Of a stretch of 64,000 nucleotides of DNA, positions 27,816 to 37,373 are shown piece after piece (the stretch's first letter is position 1; the number at the start of each line of letters is the position of its first letter). Where the stretch lies: contig CAWIKX010000006.1 in NCBI GenBank assembly GCA_963836695.1, positions 1-64,000 on the forward strand. Reading direction: 5' to 3'. The position numbers were made by a program, and so were the translations under genes. The stretch is from Roseiarcus sp963836695 (GTDB lineage Bacteria; Pseudomonadota; Alphaproteobacteria; Rhizobiales; Beijerinckiaceae). The notes beneath the pieces were generated by a model. That model saw nothing but the letters and a program-made list of their open reading frames with translations. It did not search any database and was not told where the DNA came from.

Positions 27816-28839
27816 ATGAGCGCCTTGCCATCTCGCCGACCGTTCGCGAATCCCAGCAGCGCCGCTGGCGATCCTGATCGGCGTGGCGGTGGGCGCGCTT
27901 CTCATTCTCGTGTCCGGCGGGAATCCGTTGACTGCCTATTGGGCGATCCTTCGCGGCGCGCTCGCGCCAGCGAACTTGCCGGATACTTTGAACTGGGCCG
28001 TGCCGCTCGTCGGCATGACGCTGGTCGCCGCCCTGCCGCTTCGCGGCGGTCTGGTCAATCTCGGCGGGGACGGACAGCTCGTCGTCGGCGGCCTCGTCGC
28101 CGCGCTCACGCCGCTCTATCTGACGGCGCCAGGGCCGATCGCCGCGGCCGTCGCGATCGTCGCGGCGATGTTGGCGTCAGGTCTCTACGCCTCGCTCGCC
28201 GCCTGGGGAGAGACGCGCCTCGGCGTGCCGATGCTGATTTCGAGCCTGCTGCTTTCCTATCCCGCCATGGGGCTCACCTCCTACATCGTCGGATTCCCGT
28301 TTCGCGACACGACGACCGGCCTGGCGCAGACTGTGATGATTCCTCGGGCCGCCCGACTGGCGACGATCTTTGGTCCGTTGAACATCGGGCTCATCCTGAT
28401 GGCGGTTGTCGCCGCGCTCGCCGTTTTTTATGACCGCAGAACGATCGGCGGATATGAGCTCAGGATCAGGGGACTCAACGCGCGCTTCGCAGGCTACGGC
28501 GGCGTTCGGCTTGGCTCGCAGACGGTGCGCGTGATGTTTGCGAGCGGGGCCATTGCGGGTCTGGTCGGCGCGACGATCGTGCTCGGCTCGCAATTCCGCT
28601 TTCAGGACGGCGCGCTTATCTCGCCGAGCTACACCTGGTCCGGTCTCATGGCCGCGCTCCTTGCCGGCGGCGATCCGGTCGGAGCGACAGCGGCGGGGCT
28701 CTTCTTCGCCGCCCTTCAAACAGGGGGCTTCGCCATGCAGCGCGAGACCTCGATTCCGCGCGTCCTGACCATCGTGCTGCAAGCCATCATCATCCTGTTT
28801 CTGGCGATCCGCCATGGCGTCGGTCGCCGTGCGCCATGA
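27816..28839 (+). CDS. BMP-type ABC importer permease (frame break near start)
   Basis: A permease of about 340 residues of the BPD_transp_2 family. Hydrophobic segments begin with AILIGVAVGALLILVSGG and include the conserved LRGGLVNLGGDGQLVVGGL stretch. The start MSALPSRRPFANPSSA at 27816 and the long frame are joined by removing one base near 27860. Alternatively translation starts in the long frame at GTG 27883. The 3' end overlaps the next permease start (ATGATGA). Confidence 0.82.
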
Positions 28840-29759
28840 TGAGTTTCATCACTCCAGCGCTTGTCAATTCCGCCGTGCAGGCGATGACCCCCATTCTTCT
28901 CGCCACGCTGGCCGGCGTCCTTTGCGGTCGGGTCGGCGTCTTCAATATGGCGATGGAAGGTCAGCTTCTCGTGGGCGCGTTCGCGGGCGTCGCCGGCAGT
29001 TATTTCCTCGGGAGCGCGTGGGGCGGGGTGACGGTTGCGGTCGTGGCGACGGTCGTCTTCTCCCTGATCCTCGCCTATGGCGCGACGGTCTTTCGGGGCG
29101 ATCCCGTTGTGATCTGCATCGGCATGAATTTGCTCGCCTCTGGCCTGACCGCTTATCTGCTTCGCGAGATGTTCGGCGTGTCCGGGACTTTCAGCGCGCC
29201 CGGCATCGTCGGCCTCGCGAAGATCCGGATCGAGGCCATCAACGCGACGCCCTGGATCGGCTGGATCTTTTCACGTCAGACGGCGATCACTTGGATCGCG
29301 TGGCTCCTCGTGACTCTCGTCACGATCGTGATGTTCCGCACAACCGTCGGTCTTCGGCTTCGGGGCGTCGGCGAGGACGCGAGCGCGGCGGAAGCCATGG
29401 GCATCGACGTTTTGCGCTATCGCGTCGTCGCCGTTCTGACCGGCGGCGCGATGACCGGCCTTGGCGGCGCGCAACTCTCGCTCGGCGGAGTCGACGTCTT
29501 TTCGGAAGACATGAGCGCCGGCCGCGGGTGGATCGCCGTGGTCGCGGTGATGCTCGGACGCAACCATCCGCTATGGGCGTCGTTGGCTTGCGTGTTGTTC
29601 GGTGCCGCCGACGCGCTCTCCGTTCGGCTGCAAGGACAAGGCCTGCCGAACCAATTGACCGACGTTCTTCCCTATGTGGTGACGCTTGTCGTCCTGGCCT
29701 TCAGCCATCGGCGGCGAAAAGGCCAAGTCTATGTCGAAACGGTCGCCGCTCGCTTTTGA
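28836..29759 (+). CDS. BMP-type ABC importer permease
   Basis: A 307-residue permease of the BPD_transp_2 family with 8-9 hydrophobic segments. The motif GRVGVFNMAMEGQLLVGAF near residue 30 is the hallmark of the second subunit of nucleoside-type importers. ATG codons at 28836 and 28839 are both possible. Together with the permease at 27816 it forms the channel fed by the BMP binding protein. Confidence 0.92.
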   Translation: MMSFITPALVNSAVQAMTPILLATLAGVLCGRVGVFNMAMEGQLLVGAFAGVAGSYFLGSAWGGVTVAVVATVVFSLILAYGATVFRGDPVVICIGMNLLASGLTAYLLREMFGVSGTFSAPGIVGLAKIRIEAINATPWIGWIFSRQTAITWIAWLLVTLVTIVMFRTTVGLRLRGVGEDASAAEAMGIDVLRYRVVAVLTGGAMTGLGGAQLSLGGVDVFSEDMSAGRGWIAVVAVMLGRNHPLWASLACVLFGAADALSVRLQGQGLPNQLTDVLPYVVTLVVLAFSHRRRKGQVYVETVAARF

Positions 29760-29771
29760 AGGACTCTGCTC

Positions 29772-30734
29772 GTGACTCAACCTTGCCGAATGATCATCGA
29801 TGTAGACCCCGGCATCGATGACGCGATGGCGATCTTTTATGCGGTGCGGCGTCCCGGCATAAAGCTCGAGGCGCTCACAACGACTTTCGGCAACACGGAT
29901 ACGGCGATCACGACCGAGAACACGCTGCGAGTGCTCGAGTTGCTGAAGCGACCGGACATTCCCGTGGCCAGGGGCGTCGGGCGCTCGCTCGTTCATCCCT
30001 TCGTGCGCCGCGCCGATCACGTTCATGGCGCCAATGGAATTGGCGATATCGAGCTTCCAGCCCCGAGGATAAAAGAAACGGGAGAACACGCCGCCGATCT
30101 CATCATTCGCCTGGCGAAAGAAAACCCAGGAGAGATCGTGCTCTGTCCGGTCGGGCCTTTGACCAACGTCGCCCTTGCGTTCGTCAAGGCGCCGGAGGTC
30201 GCGAAGCTCCTCCGCAAGGTTGTCATCATGGGCTCGACGATCTTCCATCCGGGCATCCATGGGCCAGCGGCGCCCATGGTGGACGCGAATTTCGCCAACG
30301 ATCCCGAGGCCGCCCATATTGTGCTTCAGGCTGGCGCGAACGTGACGCTGGTCGGCATGGACGTCACCATGACCACGCTGTTCTCGACGGACATGATCGA
30401 CGAGGTGGCCCGCGAAGGCGACGAGGCGGCCAAGGTTCTCATGCGCATGACGGATTTTTACGTGCGTTCGTACAAGACGATGTATCCAGGCATCCAGGGC
30501 TGCGGGCTGCACGATCCGCTGGCGGTCGCGATCGCGGAGGATCCCAGCCTCGCGGAGGCGGAACGCATGCTGGTCGACGTCGAACTGAATGGCGCGCTCA
30601 CGCGAGGGCAAACCGTCGCCGATCGTCGGCGGACGGCCGAACCTTTGCGCAACGCGCAGGTCTGCACGGGCGTCGATCGCGCCCGCTTCACGGCCGATTT
30701 TCTCATCGCGATTAAGGGAGGGCAGGGCGGTTAA
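29772..30734 (+). CDS. nucleoside hydrolase (IUNH family)
   Basis: A 320-residue inosine/uridine-preferring nucleoside hydrolase, which splits ribonucleosides into base and ribose. The calcium-binding DVDPGIDDAMA motif is at residues 10-20, followed by VHGANGIGD, LCPVGPLTNVALA and the C-terminal HDPLAVA with the catalytic-site histidine. The start is GTG 29772. Being the last gene of the BMP importer operon, it probably acts on the imported nucleoside. The released ribose could feed pentose metabolism. Confidence 0.92.
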   Translation: MTQPCRMIIDVDPGIDDAMAIFYAVRRPGIKLEALTTTFGNTDTAITTENTLRVLELLKRPDIPVARGVGRSLVHPFVRRADHVHGANGIGDIELPAPRIKETGEHAADLIIRLAKENPGEIVLCPVGPLTNVALAFVKAPEVAKLLRKVVIMGSTIFHPGIHGPAAPMVDANFANDPEAAHIVLQAGANVTLVGMDVTMTTLFSTDMIDEVAREGDEAAKVLMRMTDFYVRSYKTMYPGIQGCGLHDPLAVAIAEDPSLAEAERMLVDVELNGALTRGQTVADRRRTAEPLRNAQVCTGVDRARFTADFLIAIKGGQGG

Positions 30735-30806
30735 AAGCCGCTGAGCGCCGGTCGAAGGGACGTGAGTGACGCTGGCGCGAGTGAAATCAAAGACTTCGTT
30801 ACAAAC

Positions 30807-30891
30807 TGGTGGGGGAGGTAGGACTCGAACCTACGAAGGCTTAGCCAGCGGATTTACAGTCCGCCCCCTTTGCCGCTCGGGACACTCCCCC
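30807..30891 (-). tRNA. tRNA-Tyr (anticodon GTA)
   Basis: Read on the minus strand, the 85-base gene has a 7-base acceptor stem (GGGGGAG with CTCCCCC), anticodon loop ACTGTAAAT giving GTA, a long variable arm, T-loop GGTTCGAGTCC and an encoded CCA end at 30807. The long variable arm and GTA anticodon are those of bacterial tRNA-Tyr. It stands alone between the nucleoside hydrolase and cupin genes. Confidence 0.95.
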
Positions 30892-31107
30892 GCGTCCAAA
30901 AGATCAAGTCTCGCGGACGAAAACGCCCCGGGCTGGCCGAGGCGGATCGTGGCTTATGTTGCCTCAGCGCATGGCCTGTCAACTGGAAATATGCGGTCGA
31001 CCGGCGCGCGCCGGCGCTGGCTTCGGGCTCGAGCGGCTCGGCGCAACCGATCGGAAGCGGAGCGCCCGCCGACCGGCGAAATTCCGAACGCCGCGCCGCC
31101 GGCGATC

Positions 31108-31590
31108 TCAATACGGAGCGCCATCCTTATGCGCCATCCGTCGCTTGCCATCGACCGTCACGACGGCGAGGTCGTCGTCAGGGTAGTTCACCGCGTCGCC
31201 GGCGGTGCGATCGCCGATTTCGAGATAGACAACGTCCTCGCCGGTTTCGTTGACCAGACAATGCGCGTCGCCGGTTCCGGCCTTGAAGCCGGCGCACATC
31301 CCGGCCTTAAGCGCCGTGCGGCCGGCGTCCGTAACGAGGGTGGGGCGGCCTTCGAGAATATAAACGAACTCGTCCTGGTTCGTGTGCGCGTGGCGCAGAG
31401 CCGATGAGCCGCCGGGCGCAAGGCGCGTGATGTTGACGCCGAAATTCGTCAGCCCGAACAGATCGCCAAGCGGCCGCTTGTCGCGCCCGGCCATGCGCGA
31501 GGCGAACGGCTCAGGGTAGTTGGTGCGAAAGGGGCGCTCAGGCGCGTCGGCGGCGAGAAGGGCGACAGGACGCTTGGCGTCTTCGGACAT
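31108..31590 (-). CDS. cupin-domain protein
   Basis: A 160-residue single-cupin protein. Cupin motif 1 is RHAHTNQDEFVYILEG, with three potential metal ligands (two His and a Glu), and motif 2 is GTGDAHCLVN. The C-terminal tail contains YPDDDLAVVTVDGKRRMAHKDG, seen in a subgroup of proteobacterial cupins of unknown substrate. It is monocistronic and lies opposite to the small membrane protein gene at 31699. Confidence 0.85.
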   Translation of the reverse strand: MSEDAKRPVALLAADAPERPFRTNYPEPFASRMAGRDKRPLGDLFGLTNFGVNITRLAPGGSSALRHAHTNQDEFVYILEGRPTLVTDAGRTALKAGMCAGFKAGTGDAHCLVNETGEDVVYLEIGDRTAGDAVNYPDDDLAVVTVDGKRRMAHKDGAPY

Positions 31591-31698
31591 GGGCTACCTC
31601 TCTGTCACCATAGCCACGCCGCGCCGGCTTGTCGTGGGTCCGCCCTGGCGGATCGAGCGCCCGATGGCTAAATGACGCGTGGGACACAGGAGGGCGAT

Positions 31699-32085
31699 AT
31701 GGAAGGGTTCCTCATCCGCGCGGCGGTGGTCGCAATCGGCCTCTGGCTGGCCTCCAAGATGGGCCTGGTCGCGTTCAGTTCGACCGGGACGCTAATCGCC
31801 GCGGCCCTCCTGCTTGGAATTGTCAACGCCTTCGTGCGGCCGATCATCATTATCCTCACCCTGCCCATCACGTTGCTGACGCTCGGGCTCTTCCTGCTCG
31901 TGATCAACGCGCTGATGATCATGCTCGTCGCCTGGCTCGTCCCGGGCTTCCTGGTCGCCGGCTTCTGGTCGGCGGTCTTCGCGGCGATTGTCGTGAGCCT
32001 GACAAGCTGGATCATGTCCGGCTGGATCGGCCCGCGCGGCCGGGTCGAGGTCATGACGGCGCGGGAGCCGCGTGGACGCTGGTGA
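31699..32085 (+). CDS. YvlD/phage-holin-4-2 family small membrane protein
   Basis: A 128-residue membrane protein with four hydrophobic segments and the family motif GIVNAFVRPIIIILTLPIT. Despite the Pfam name (Phage_holin_4_2) these are ordinary chromosomal proteins, and nothing phage-like is nearby. ATG 31699 has CAGGAGG upstream. Function unknown. Confidence 0.85.
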   Translation: MEGFLIRAAVVAIGLWLASKMGLVAFSSTGTLIAAALLLGIVNAFVRPIIIILTLPITLLTLGLFLLVINALMIMLVAWLVPGFLVAGFWSAVFAAIVVSLTSWIMSGWIGPRGRVEVMTAREPRGRW

Positions 32086-32228
32086 GCCTTCATGGGCGCA
32101 GCTCTATTTAAGCTCGAAGGTCGTCACTCGAAGCGGCGATTGAGCGCCTATGAGCCAGCGTTCGTTGGGCGCCGGATGAACTGCACCGATCTTAACCGGC
32201 GCTCGGATTGGCGCGCCCCAGGCTCTCT

Positions 32229-32360
32229 TTAAGGCGAGGCCTCGCTATAATAGCCCTTGGCGCCGCCGTCCGCATAAGCGGGCGCGAGCGCGATGGTCAC
32301 GGTAGCCGCGGCCCCGCAGGCCACGGTCAGAGCGACGAGAAGAATCAGAAGATATTGCAT
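32229..32360 (-). CDS. possible small membrane or exported peptide
   Basis: A 43-residue reading frame from ATG 32360 starting MQYLLILLVALTVACGAAAT and ending ADGGAKGYYSEASP. The first 30 residues look like a signal peptide or single membrane span, with a possible lipobox-like VACG. I cannot identify it, and it may not be expressed. Confidence 0.35.
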   Translation of the reverse strand: MQYLLILLVALTVACGAAATVTIALAPAYADGGAKGYYSEASP

Positions 32361-32559
32361 CGTCCCCAACCGGCCATCCCCTGCCGACTTTTGCGCCGCC
32401 AAAAGCGCCTGACTCGCGTTTATGTCAAGGCACAATTATGGCGACGACGTCCAAATGCGCAGTGAGCGCGCTCACGCTCCAGGGTGCTGACCCCCATTCG
32501 TCGAGGTTATTGGGCCGTTTACTAAGGATTGGTTAACCGATGGGGCGTGGAGGGGGACA

Positions 32560-32757
32560 AGCCCCTCATGGCGCTGGACAATCGCAGCTTCAAACGCAGA
32601 TTGAGGGCAGGCGCCGAGGCGTGCCGGGGCCGGACACAAAAACGAACGCGCCAACCACTCCGATGGGGGTTCGGTCCGCCTTTGCCTCGGCCGGCCACCT
32701 AAAGCTCGACGCGCTGCTCGCTTCGCAGAACGGCTCGGCTCCAGACTCTGATTGACG
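32560..32757 (+). pseudogene. decayed copy of the 5' end of the gene at 34810
   Basis: This stretch matches 34745-34938 at DNA level in the same orientation: both carry GCGCTGGACAAT, GCTTCAAACGCAGATTGAG, GGCCGG(A/G)C, TCGACGCGCTGCTCG and AACGGCTCGG at corresponding spacing. It ends just where the intact gene begins its first membrane region. The frame is interrupted, so it is a leftover fragment of a duplication. It occupies most of the 484-base gap at 32461-32944; the rest shows nothing I can assign apart from the likely promoter of the PEP-CTERM gene. Confidence 0.7.
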
Positions 32758-32944
32758 AGGGCGCGCCCTGATCGCTCGCGGACGCTCCCGCCGTACATGT
32801 CATTTTCTGGGTCGTCTACCGCGCGCAAGCGCGAGGGCGCCCCGCCAAAGCCGCCTCGGCCGATGGCCATTTGAAAATTGTTTATTGACTTGTTTATTAA
32901 CAACCCGTAAACGTGGAGTGCGGAAAGTTTGAGAGGTGATAACC

Positions 32945-33745
32945 ATGAGAAAAACTCTACTGGCGACGGCGGCCCTGGGGTCGCTCGCCCTGGCGCCGCT
33001 GCTGAGCACGGGCGTGCAGGCGGCGAACCTGGTCCAAAACGGCGGCTTCGAGACGAATACCCTGCCAACTCTTAATCCGGCAAACGCGAGCGGCGCGGAG
33101 GTCGATAACAACTGGCACTACGGCAACGATCTGCCCGGTTGGACATCGCCGGGCGCAAGTACCTACAACATTCTATTTTTTGGCAACGTAGCAAACGCCA
33201 GCAGTATCGACGCGGATACTCGCTTCACGGCCTCTGAGCCTCAGCACCTCAACAGCAACTTCAACAGCTTGAGCCCCAACGGCGGGAGTTTTATGGGCCT
33301 GGACGGCGATCCGGCAGCGAATGGGCAGTTGGAGCAGACGATCATGGGCCTGACCTCAGGCCAAAAATATACGCTCAGCTTCGACTGGGCCGGGATTGAG
33401 CTCTCCAATCGCACAGGTTACAACTCAATCCAGCTGACCGGCAGCTTTGGCGGCGACGCGTTCGCCACTTCGACTTACTCCAACACCGCCTCTGCCGGGC
33501 AGCCTGGTTCGTTCTCGGATTGGATGAACGCGAGTTTTACCTTCACCGCGGATTCCAGCTCAGAGCTGCTGTCCTTCCTGGCTGTCGGGACGCCCGCCGG
33601 CAACGTGCCGCCGTTCGCCCTGCTGGATGGCGTTTCGCTGACCGCCGTCCCCGAGCCGGCGACCTGGGCGATGATGCTCGTCGGATTCAGCGGTCTCGGC
33701 TATGCCGCCTTCCGCCGCCGCCGGCAGGCTCCGGCCATCGCATAA
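32945..33745 (+). CDS. PEPxxWA-CTERM sorting-domain protein
   Basis: A 266-residue secreted protein. It starts with a signal peptide (MRKTLLATAALGSLALAPLL, cleavage near VQAAN) and ends with VPEPATWAMMLVGFSGLGYA followed by FRRRR, the sorting signal recognised by exosortase/archaeosortase systems. The body has a jelly-roll-like NLVQNGGFE start as in carbohydrate-binding-like PEP-CTERM proteins. GAGGTGATAACC precedes ATG 32945. A terminator hairpin follows the stop, so it is a single transcription unit. No exosortase gene is in the window. Confidence 0.9.
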   Translation: MRKTLLATAALGSLALAPLLSTGVQAANLVQNGGFETNTLPTLNPANASGAEVDNNWHYGNDLPGWTSPGASTYNILFFGNVANASSIDADTRFTASEPQHLNSNFNSLSPNGGSFMGLDGDPAANGQLEQTIMGLTSGQKYTLSFDWAGIELSNRTGYNSIQLTGSFGGDAFATSTYSNTASAGQPGSFSDWMNASFTFTADSSSELLSFLAVGTPAGNVPPFALLDGVSLTAVPEPATWAMMLVGFSGLGYAAFRRRRQAPAIA

Positions 33746-33774
33746 GGCGAGAGAGTCGCGATCGCGGCGTCTCA

Positions 33775-33812
33775 ATCCGGGGCGGGATTCAATTCCGCCT
33801 CGGATTTTTGTT
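33775..33812 (+). terminator. rho-independent terminator after the PEP-CTERM gene
   Basis: An 11-base stem, ATCCGGGGCGG at 33775-33785 and CCGCCTCGGAT at 33795-33805 with one mismatch, is followed by TTTTTG. It lies 30 bases after the PEP-CTERM stop codon. Confidence 0.75.
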
Positions 33813-33853
33813 ATAAGGTCGTCAGAGCGACGGCCTCGGGATGACGCACATTC

Positions 33854-34720
33854 ATGACTGCGCTTCTGACATCGCATCAGCATCTCATGGGGTTCGCGCT
33901 CAATGCGCTGCGGGCCTGCGTATTGCTGGCTCTGGTGACGCTCGTTTTCGCGCCGCTCGAACATATCTTCGCCATTCGCCCTGGCAGCGTGTTCGCGAAG
34001 GGCTGGAGGGTCAATCTCGGCTGGTATTTCGTTAACGGCCTCTTCACCACGCTCCTCCTCGCGCCACCCGCGCTGCTCATCGCCTGGCTCATTCACTCGG
34101 CTCTGCCGGCGTCCGTTACCGGAGCGGCGGCCGGCCTGCCGCTGTGGGCGCGCATGGTCGCGGCCATGATCGTAGGCGAAATTGGCTTTTACTGGGGTCA
34201 TCGATGGAGCCATGAAAGCGCCTTCCTTTGGCGATTTCACGCCGTTCATCACAGCGCTGAGCACGTGAATTTTTTGGTCAACACCCGCGGCCACCCGGTC
34301 GACGTCATCTTCACCCGACTGTGCGGCTTGACGCTGCTCTATGCCACCGGCCTCGCGTCGCCGGTCGGCCCGAATCCGGCTCTGGTGCCGATGCTGGTGT
34401 TGTTCATCGGCTCGCTGTGGAGCTTCTTCATCCACGCCAACGTGCGCTGGCGGCTGGGGCCGTTGGAGGAGATCATCGCGAGCCCCGCCTTCCACCACTG
34501 GCACCATACGCTCGAGGACCACAAGGACCACAATTATTCCGCGATGCTGCCGTTCATCGACCGGCTGTTCGGCACCTTCTATCTCCCGAGGGCCTGGCCG
34601 AAAGACTACGGAACCTCGACCCCGGTGCCGGAGACCATGATCGGCCAATTGCTGGACCCGGTCGCGCCGAGGGGCGCGGCCCGCGCCCCATCGCCGGCCC
34701 AGTCCTCGAGCCCCGCCTGA
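33854..34720 (+). CDS. sterol desaturase / fatty acid hydroxylase family membrane protein
   Basis: A 288-residue integral membrane di-iron oxygenase. The three histidine boxes are HRWSH, HAVHHSAEHVN and HHWHHTLEDHKDHN. Four to five hydrophobic segments precede and surround them. Members hydroxylate or desaturate membrane lipids, carotenoids or sterols; the substrate here is not predictable. It sits between the PEP-CTERM gene and the pentapeptide-repeat gene, inside a segment framed by the duplicated 190-base stretch. A second family member is at 39580. Confidence 0.9.
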   Translation: MTALLTSHQHLMGFALNALRACVLLALVTLVFAPLEHIFAIRPGSVFAKGWRVNLGWYFVNGLFTTLLLAPPALLIAWLIHSALPASVTGAAAGLPLWARMVAAMIVGEIGFYWGHRWSHESAFLWRFHAVHHSAEHVNFLVNTRGHPVDVIFTRLCGLTLLYATGLASPVGPNPALVPMLVLFIGSLWSFFIHANVRWRLGPLEEIIASPAFHHWHHTLEDHKDHNYSAMLPFIDRLFGTFYLPRAWPKDYGTSTPVPETMIGQLLDPVAPRGAARAPSPAQSSSPA

Positions 34721-34809
34721 TCGCTCGCCACATGCGCCGGCAGGGCGCTGGACAATGCCGCGCTTCAAACGCAGATTGAGGCGGGAGAAGAGGAAGGGCG
34801 CGCTGGGGC

Positions 34810-36385
34810 ATGGCCGGGCTGGACACGGAAAGCACTGACACACCCTATCCGATTTGGGGCTTCGGACCGCCTTCGCCTGAGCCGGACACCAAAAACCTCG
34901 ACGCGCTGCTCGATTCGCTGAACGGCTCGGCGGAGCGGTTCCAGACGTTGTGGTTCTCGTTCCTCGGCCTCACGCTCTATCTGGCTATCGCGGCGCTCGC
35001 GACCACCCATCGCAATCTGCTGCTGGGCGAGCCGCAGGTTCTCCCCATTCTCAACATCAAGGTCGACCTGCTGCCGTTCTATGTGATCGCGCCGCTGCTC
35101 TACCTCGTCTTCCATTTCTATCTTTTGATGATGCTGACGCTGCTCGCTCGAACGGCGGGCGAATTCGACAAACAGTTGCGCACGACGTTGCCTGACGAGC
35201 CCGAACGTGAGCGGTACCGGGCGCAAGTCGGGAATGCGCTCTTCCTCCAGATACTGATCGGAATGAAGCAAGAGCGGGCAGGCTTCAATGGCACTCTGCT
35301 CTCGCTGATTGCGCGCATCACGATCGTGTGGGCACCGCTGGCGACGCTTATCCTTATCCAGTTGCAGTTCCTACCTTATCACGGCTTCGGTATCACTTGG
35401 TGGCATCGAGCTTTAGTTCTCGCCGACGTAGTTTTGATCATCGTGATGTGGCGCAGCTATTCGGTTCAGAGCAGTATCGAGTGGCCGTTTCTCCAGTATG
35501 TTCGAAACCAGCGATTGCGAGACGGTTTGGTCTGGGTCGGCAATCTCAGCCTCCTCGTCGTGGCCTTCTTCTGGTTGTCCTTCTGGGAAGGGCGCTGGGC
35601 AGGCGAGCCGTGGATCGGACGACCAAACTTCGCTTCGACTGCGAACGGCGTCGTGTTCGGCCTGTTTCCAGATCGGCTGAAACTCAATAACGAGACGATC
35701 GTTGGCAAGGAAAAGCTGGAAAAGACCAAAGAGGAGATCGCCTCGCGTGGCGCGAAGGACAGGGACTGGCGCGGCCAGAAGGATTTCGTCCCGACGATCA
35801 AGCTCGACTGCCGAGATCTGCAGGCAGCCATGCTGAGCGGGGCCGACCTGCGCGGCTTACGTTGAGCGGCTGCGGAGCCGCTCGCCGGAGCGCGCGAACC
35901 TCAGGTGGCGCACAATCTGGACGTCACAAACTGTTGTCGCTAATGGTTGCAGGGCGTCGGATCCTCAGAGCGCGCAATTGCAGGGTGCCGACCTCGCGAA
36001 CTCGCAAGTTGCAGGGCGCGGATCTCGTCTGAGCGCAGTTGCAAGGCGCCGGCCTCTATTCCGCGCAGTTGCAGGGCGCCGAACCTCAGCCATGCGCAAT
36101 TGCCGGCCGCCGATCTCGAATATGCGCAGCTGCAGGGCGCGCAACCTCAACGGTGCAAAGTTGCAGGGCTGCCGATCTCTTCGGCGCAAGTTGCAAGGCG
36201 CAACCTTCGACGGGGTGCAGTTGCAAGGAGCGGACTTCTTCGGGGCTGCATTGCAAGGCGCCGACCTTTCCGGTGCCAACATGGCGGACAGTGTATTTGA
36301 GGAACCTTTGTTTTCAGGCCGAACATCGATGCGCAAGTCTGTCGATGTCATCAGGATCGGGTCCGTTCGAGCCCAGCAAGGTTAG
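34810..36385 (+). pseudogene. membrane protein with C-terminal pentapeptide repeats, frames broken
   Basis: The intact first frame encodes 351 residues: a soluble head, then about four membrane segments and a juxtamembrane region ending CRDLQAAMLSGADLRGL, where repeats begin. From 35947 to 36280 the DNA contains eleven units of a 30-base repeat (consensus TTGCAGGGCGCCGACCTC), starting at 35947, 35978, 36009, 36039, 36069, 36100, 36130, 36161, 36191, 36221 and 36251. Correct units encode LQGADLSGAN-like double pentapeptides. Four spacings are 31 instead of 30, and one unit has an in-frame TGA (about 36030). The last two units read on to SGRTSMRKSVDVIRIGSV and a stop at 36385. The gene appears to be broken. 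Confidence 0.75.
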
Positions 36386-36613
36386 GGAATTATCGATCCG
36401 ATATGGGAGAGCAAACGCAATCCTTTATGCCTGCGGACATCGACGATGGATCGTCGGCGCAACGCAATATGCGGCTGAGGCGGACACGAGGAAATTAGGA
36501 AACGATTCGAGCGGTTAGTGGTAAATCTGACTTTCAGACGGCCGGCCAGGATGCCAAGGATGAGGCGAAATGGAGCGAGTTAAGGAGGCAATCGCATCGA
36601 TACTGATCCATTG

Positions 36614-36880
36614 ATGGCGCCCATCACCGTGAGCCGACTTGCAGAATTCCTAAGCGATCTCGCGTGCAACTCTGAAGGCGCGCCTTATATCGCGCGAAGC
36701 ACTTATTGGAGCGACCGCCTAGGGGGGGTGTCTTTCGGCCGTTTGGCGGCGCTCGGCGACCAATTGGAGGGCGTGCGCAAGCGTATGAAGGCTGGGCGGG
36801 ACAAGCCGGACACCTGCAAGGGCGTCGTTGGCTTCGCCGAGGAGGACTGGCGCGAGCTCGACGCGATCAAGCCTGATTGA
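36614..36880 (+). CDS. hypothetical protein, 88 residues
   Basis: A short frame beginning MAPITVSRLAEFLSDLACN and ending with KPDTCKGVVGFAEEDWRELD. It contains mixed helical sequence with no membrane segment or known motif. Codon use looks coding (GC-rich third positions), and the end lies close to a dispersed repeat. The 228 bases before it show nothing recognisable. I cannot assign a function. Confidence 0.5.
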   Translation: MAPITVSRLAEFLSDLACNSEGAPYIARSTYWSDRLGGVSFGRLAALGDQLEGVRKRMKAGRDKPDTCKGVVGFAEEDWRELDAIKPD

Positions 36881-36888
36881 GCGGCCGC

Positions 36889-36968
36889 TCCGATCATTGG
36901 AGCCTGAATGCGACTGGGTCGAAAGGTGGGTCGTCACTACGAGCAAAGCGAGCGGTCCTTGGCTCTCG
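36889..36968. repeat. dispersed repeat copy 1 (half unit)
   Basis: The stretch from CGATCATTGGAGCCTGA through GACTGGGTCGAAAGGTGGG to ACGAGCAAAGCGAGCGGTCC is about 75% identical to 37374-37450 in the same orientation. It looks like one arm of an intergenic repeat; the second arm seen in copy 2 is not evident here. The two copies flank the nitroreductase remnant. Confidence 0.6.
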
Positions 36969-37020
36969 AGCCTCCCCCTTGCCAGCGCTGCGCTCGCCTC
37001 GAAACGCGAGATTTAAGGAT

Positions 37021-37348
37021 GCAGATGGCAGCGACGAGCGACGCCGAGGTGCTCGAGCGTCTTTTATCGACGCGCCATAGCTGTCGGGGGTTCCTTCGCG
37101 ATTCCGTTGACGATGACACAATCGCGCAAAATCCTGAGCATTTCCCAACGCACGCCCTCCTGGTGCAACGCCCAGCCATGGCAAGTGATCATCACCAAAG
37201 GCGCCGCCACCGAGCGCTTTCGCGCGGCGCTTATGCGACTACCGTGACGAAAAATCCCCCTGCTCCCGACATGGCCTTTCCGCGTGAATATCGTGGCGCT
37301 TATCTCGAACGCAGGCGGGCCTGCGGCTTCAGCCTTGGCGCCGGCTAG
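37021..37348 (+). pseudogene. nitroreductase-family gene remnant
   Basis: The N-terminal 100 or so residues of a nitroreductase are recognisable: LLSTRHSCRGFLRDSVDDDTIAQ, then after a shift ILSISQRTPSWCNAQPWQV and ERFRAALM, then after further shifts FPREYRGAYLERRRACGF. Three extra bases (about 37129, 37234 and 37269) account for the frame changes. The rest of the gene, normally another 100 residues, is missing; repeat DNA follows. This is a truncated remnant. Confidence 0.7.
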
Positions 37349-37373
37349 ACGCGATCAAAACCCACTCAGGCCG

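Noticed and set aside
31699..32085. Prophage holin
   Set aside because: The family name is misleading; there are no other phage genes nearby and the protein is of the YvlD type.
35947..36280. CRISPR-like periodic repeats
   Set aside because: The 30-base period has no unique spacers, and corrected units translate to double pentapeptides continuous with the upstream gene.
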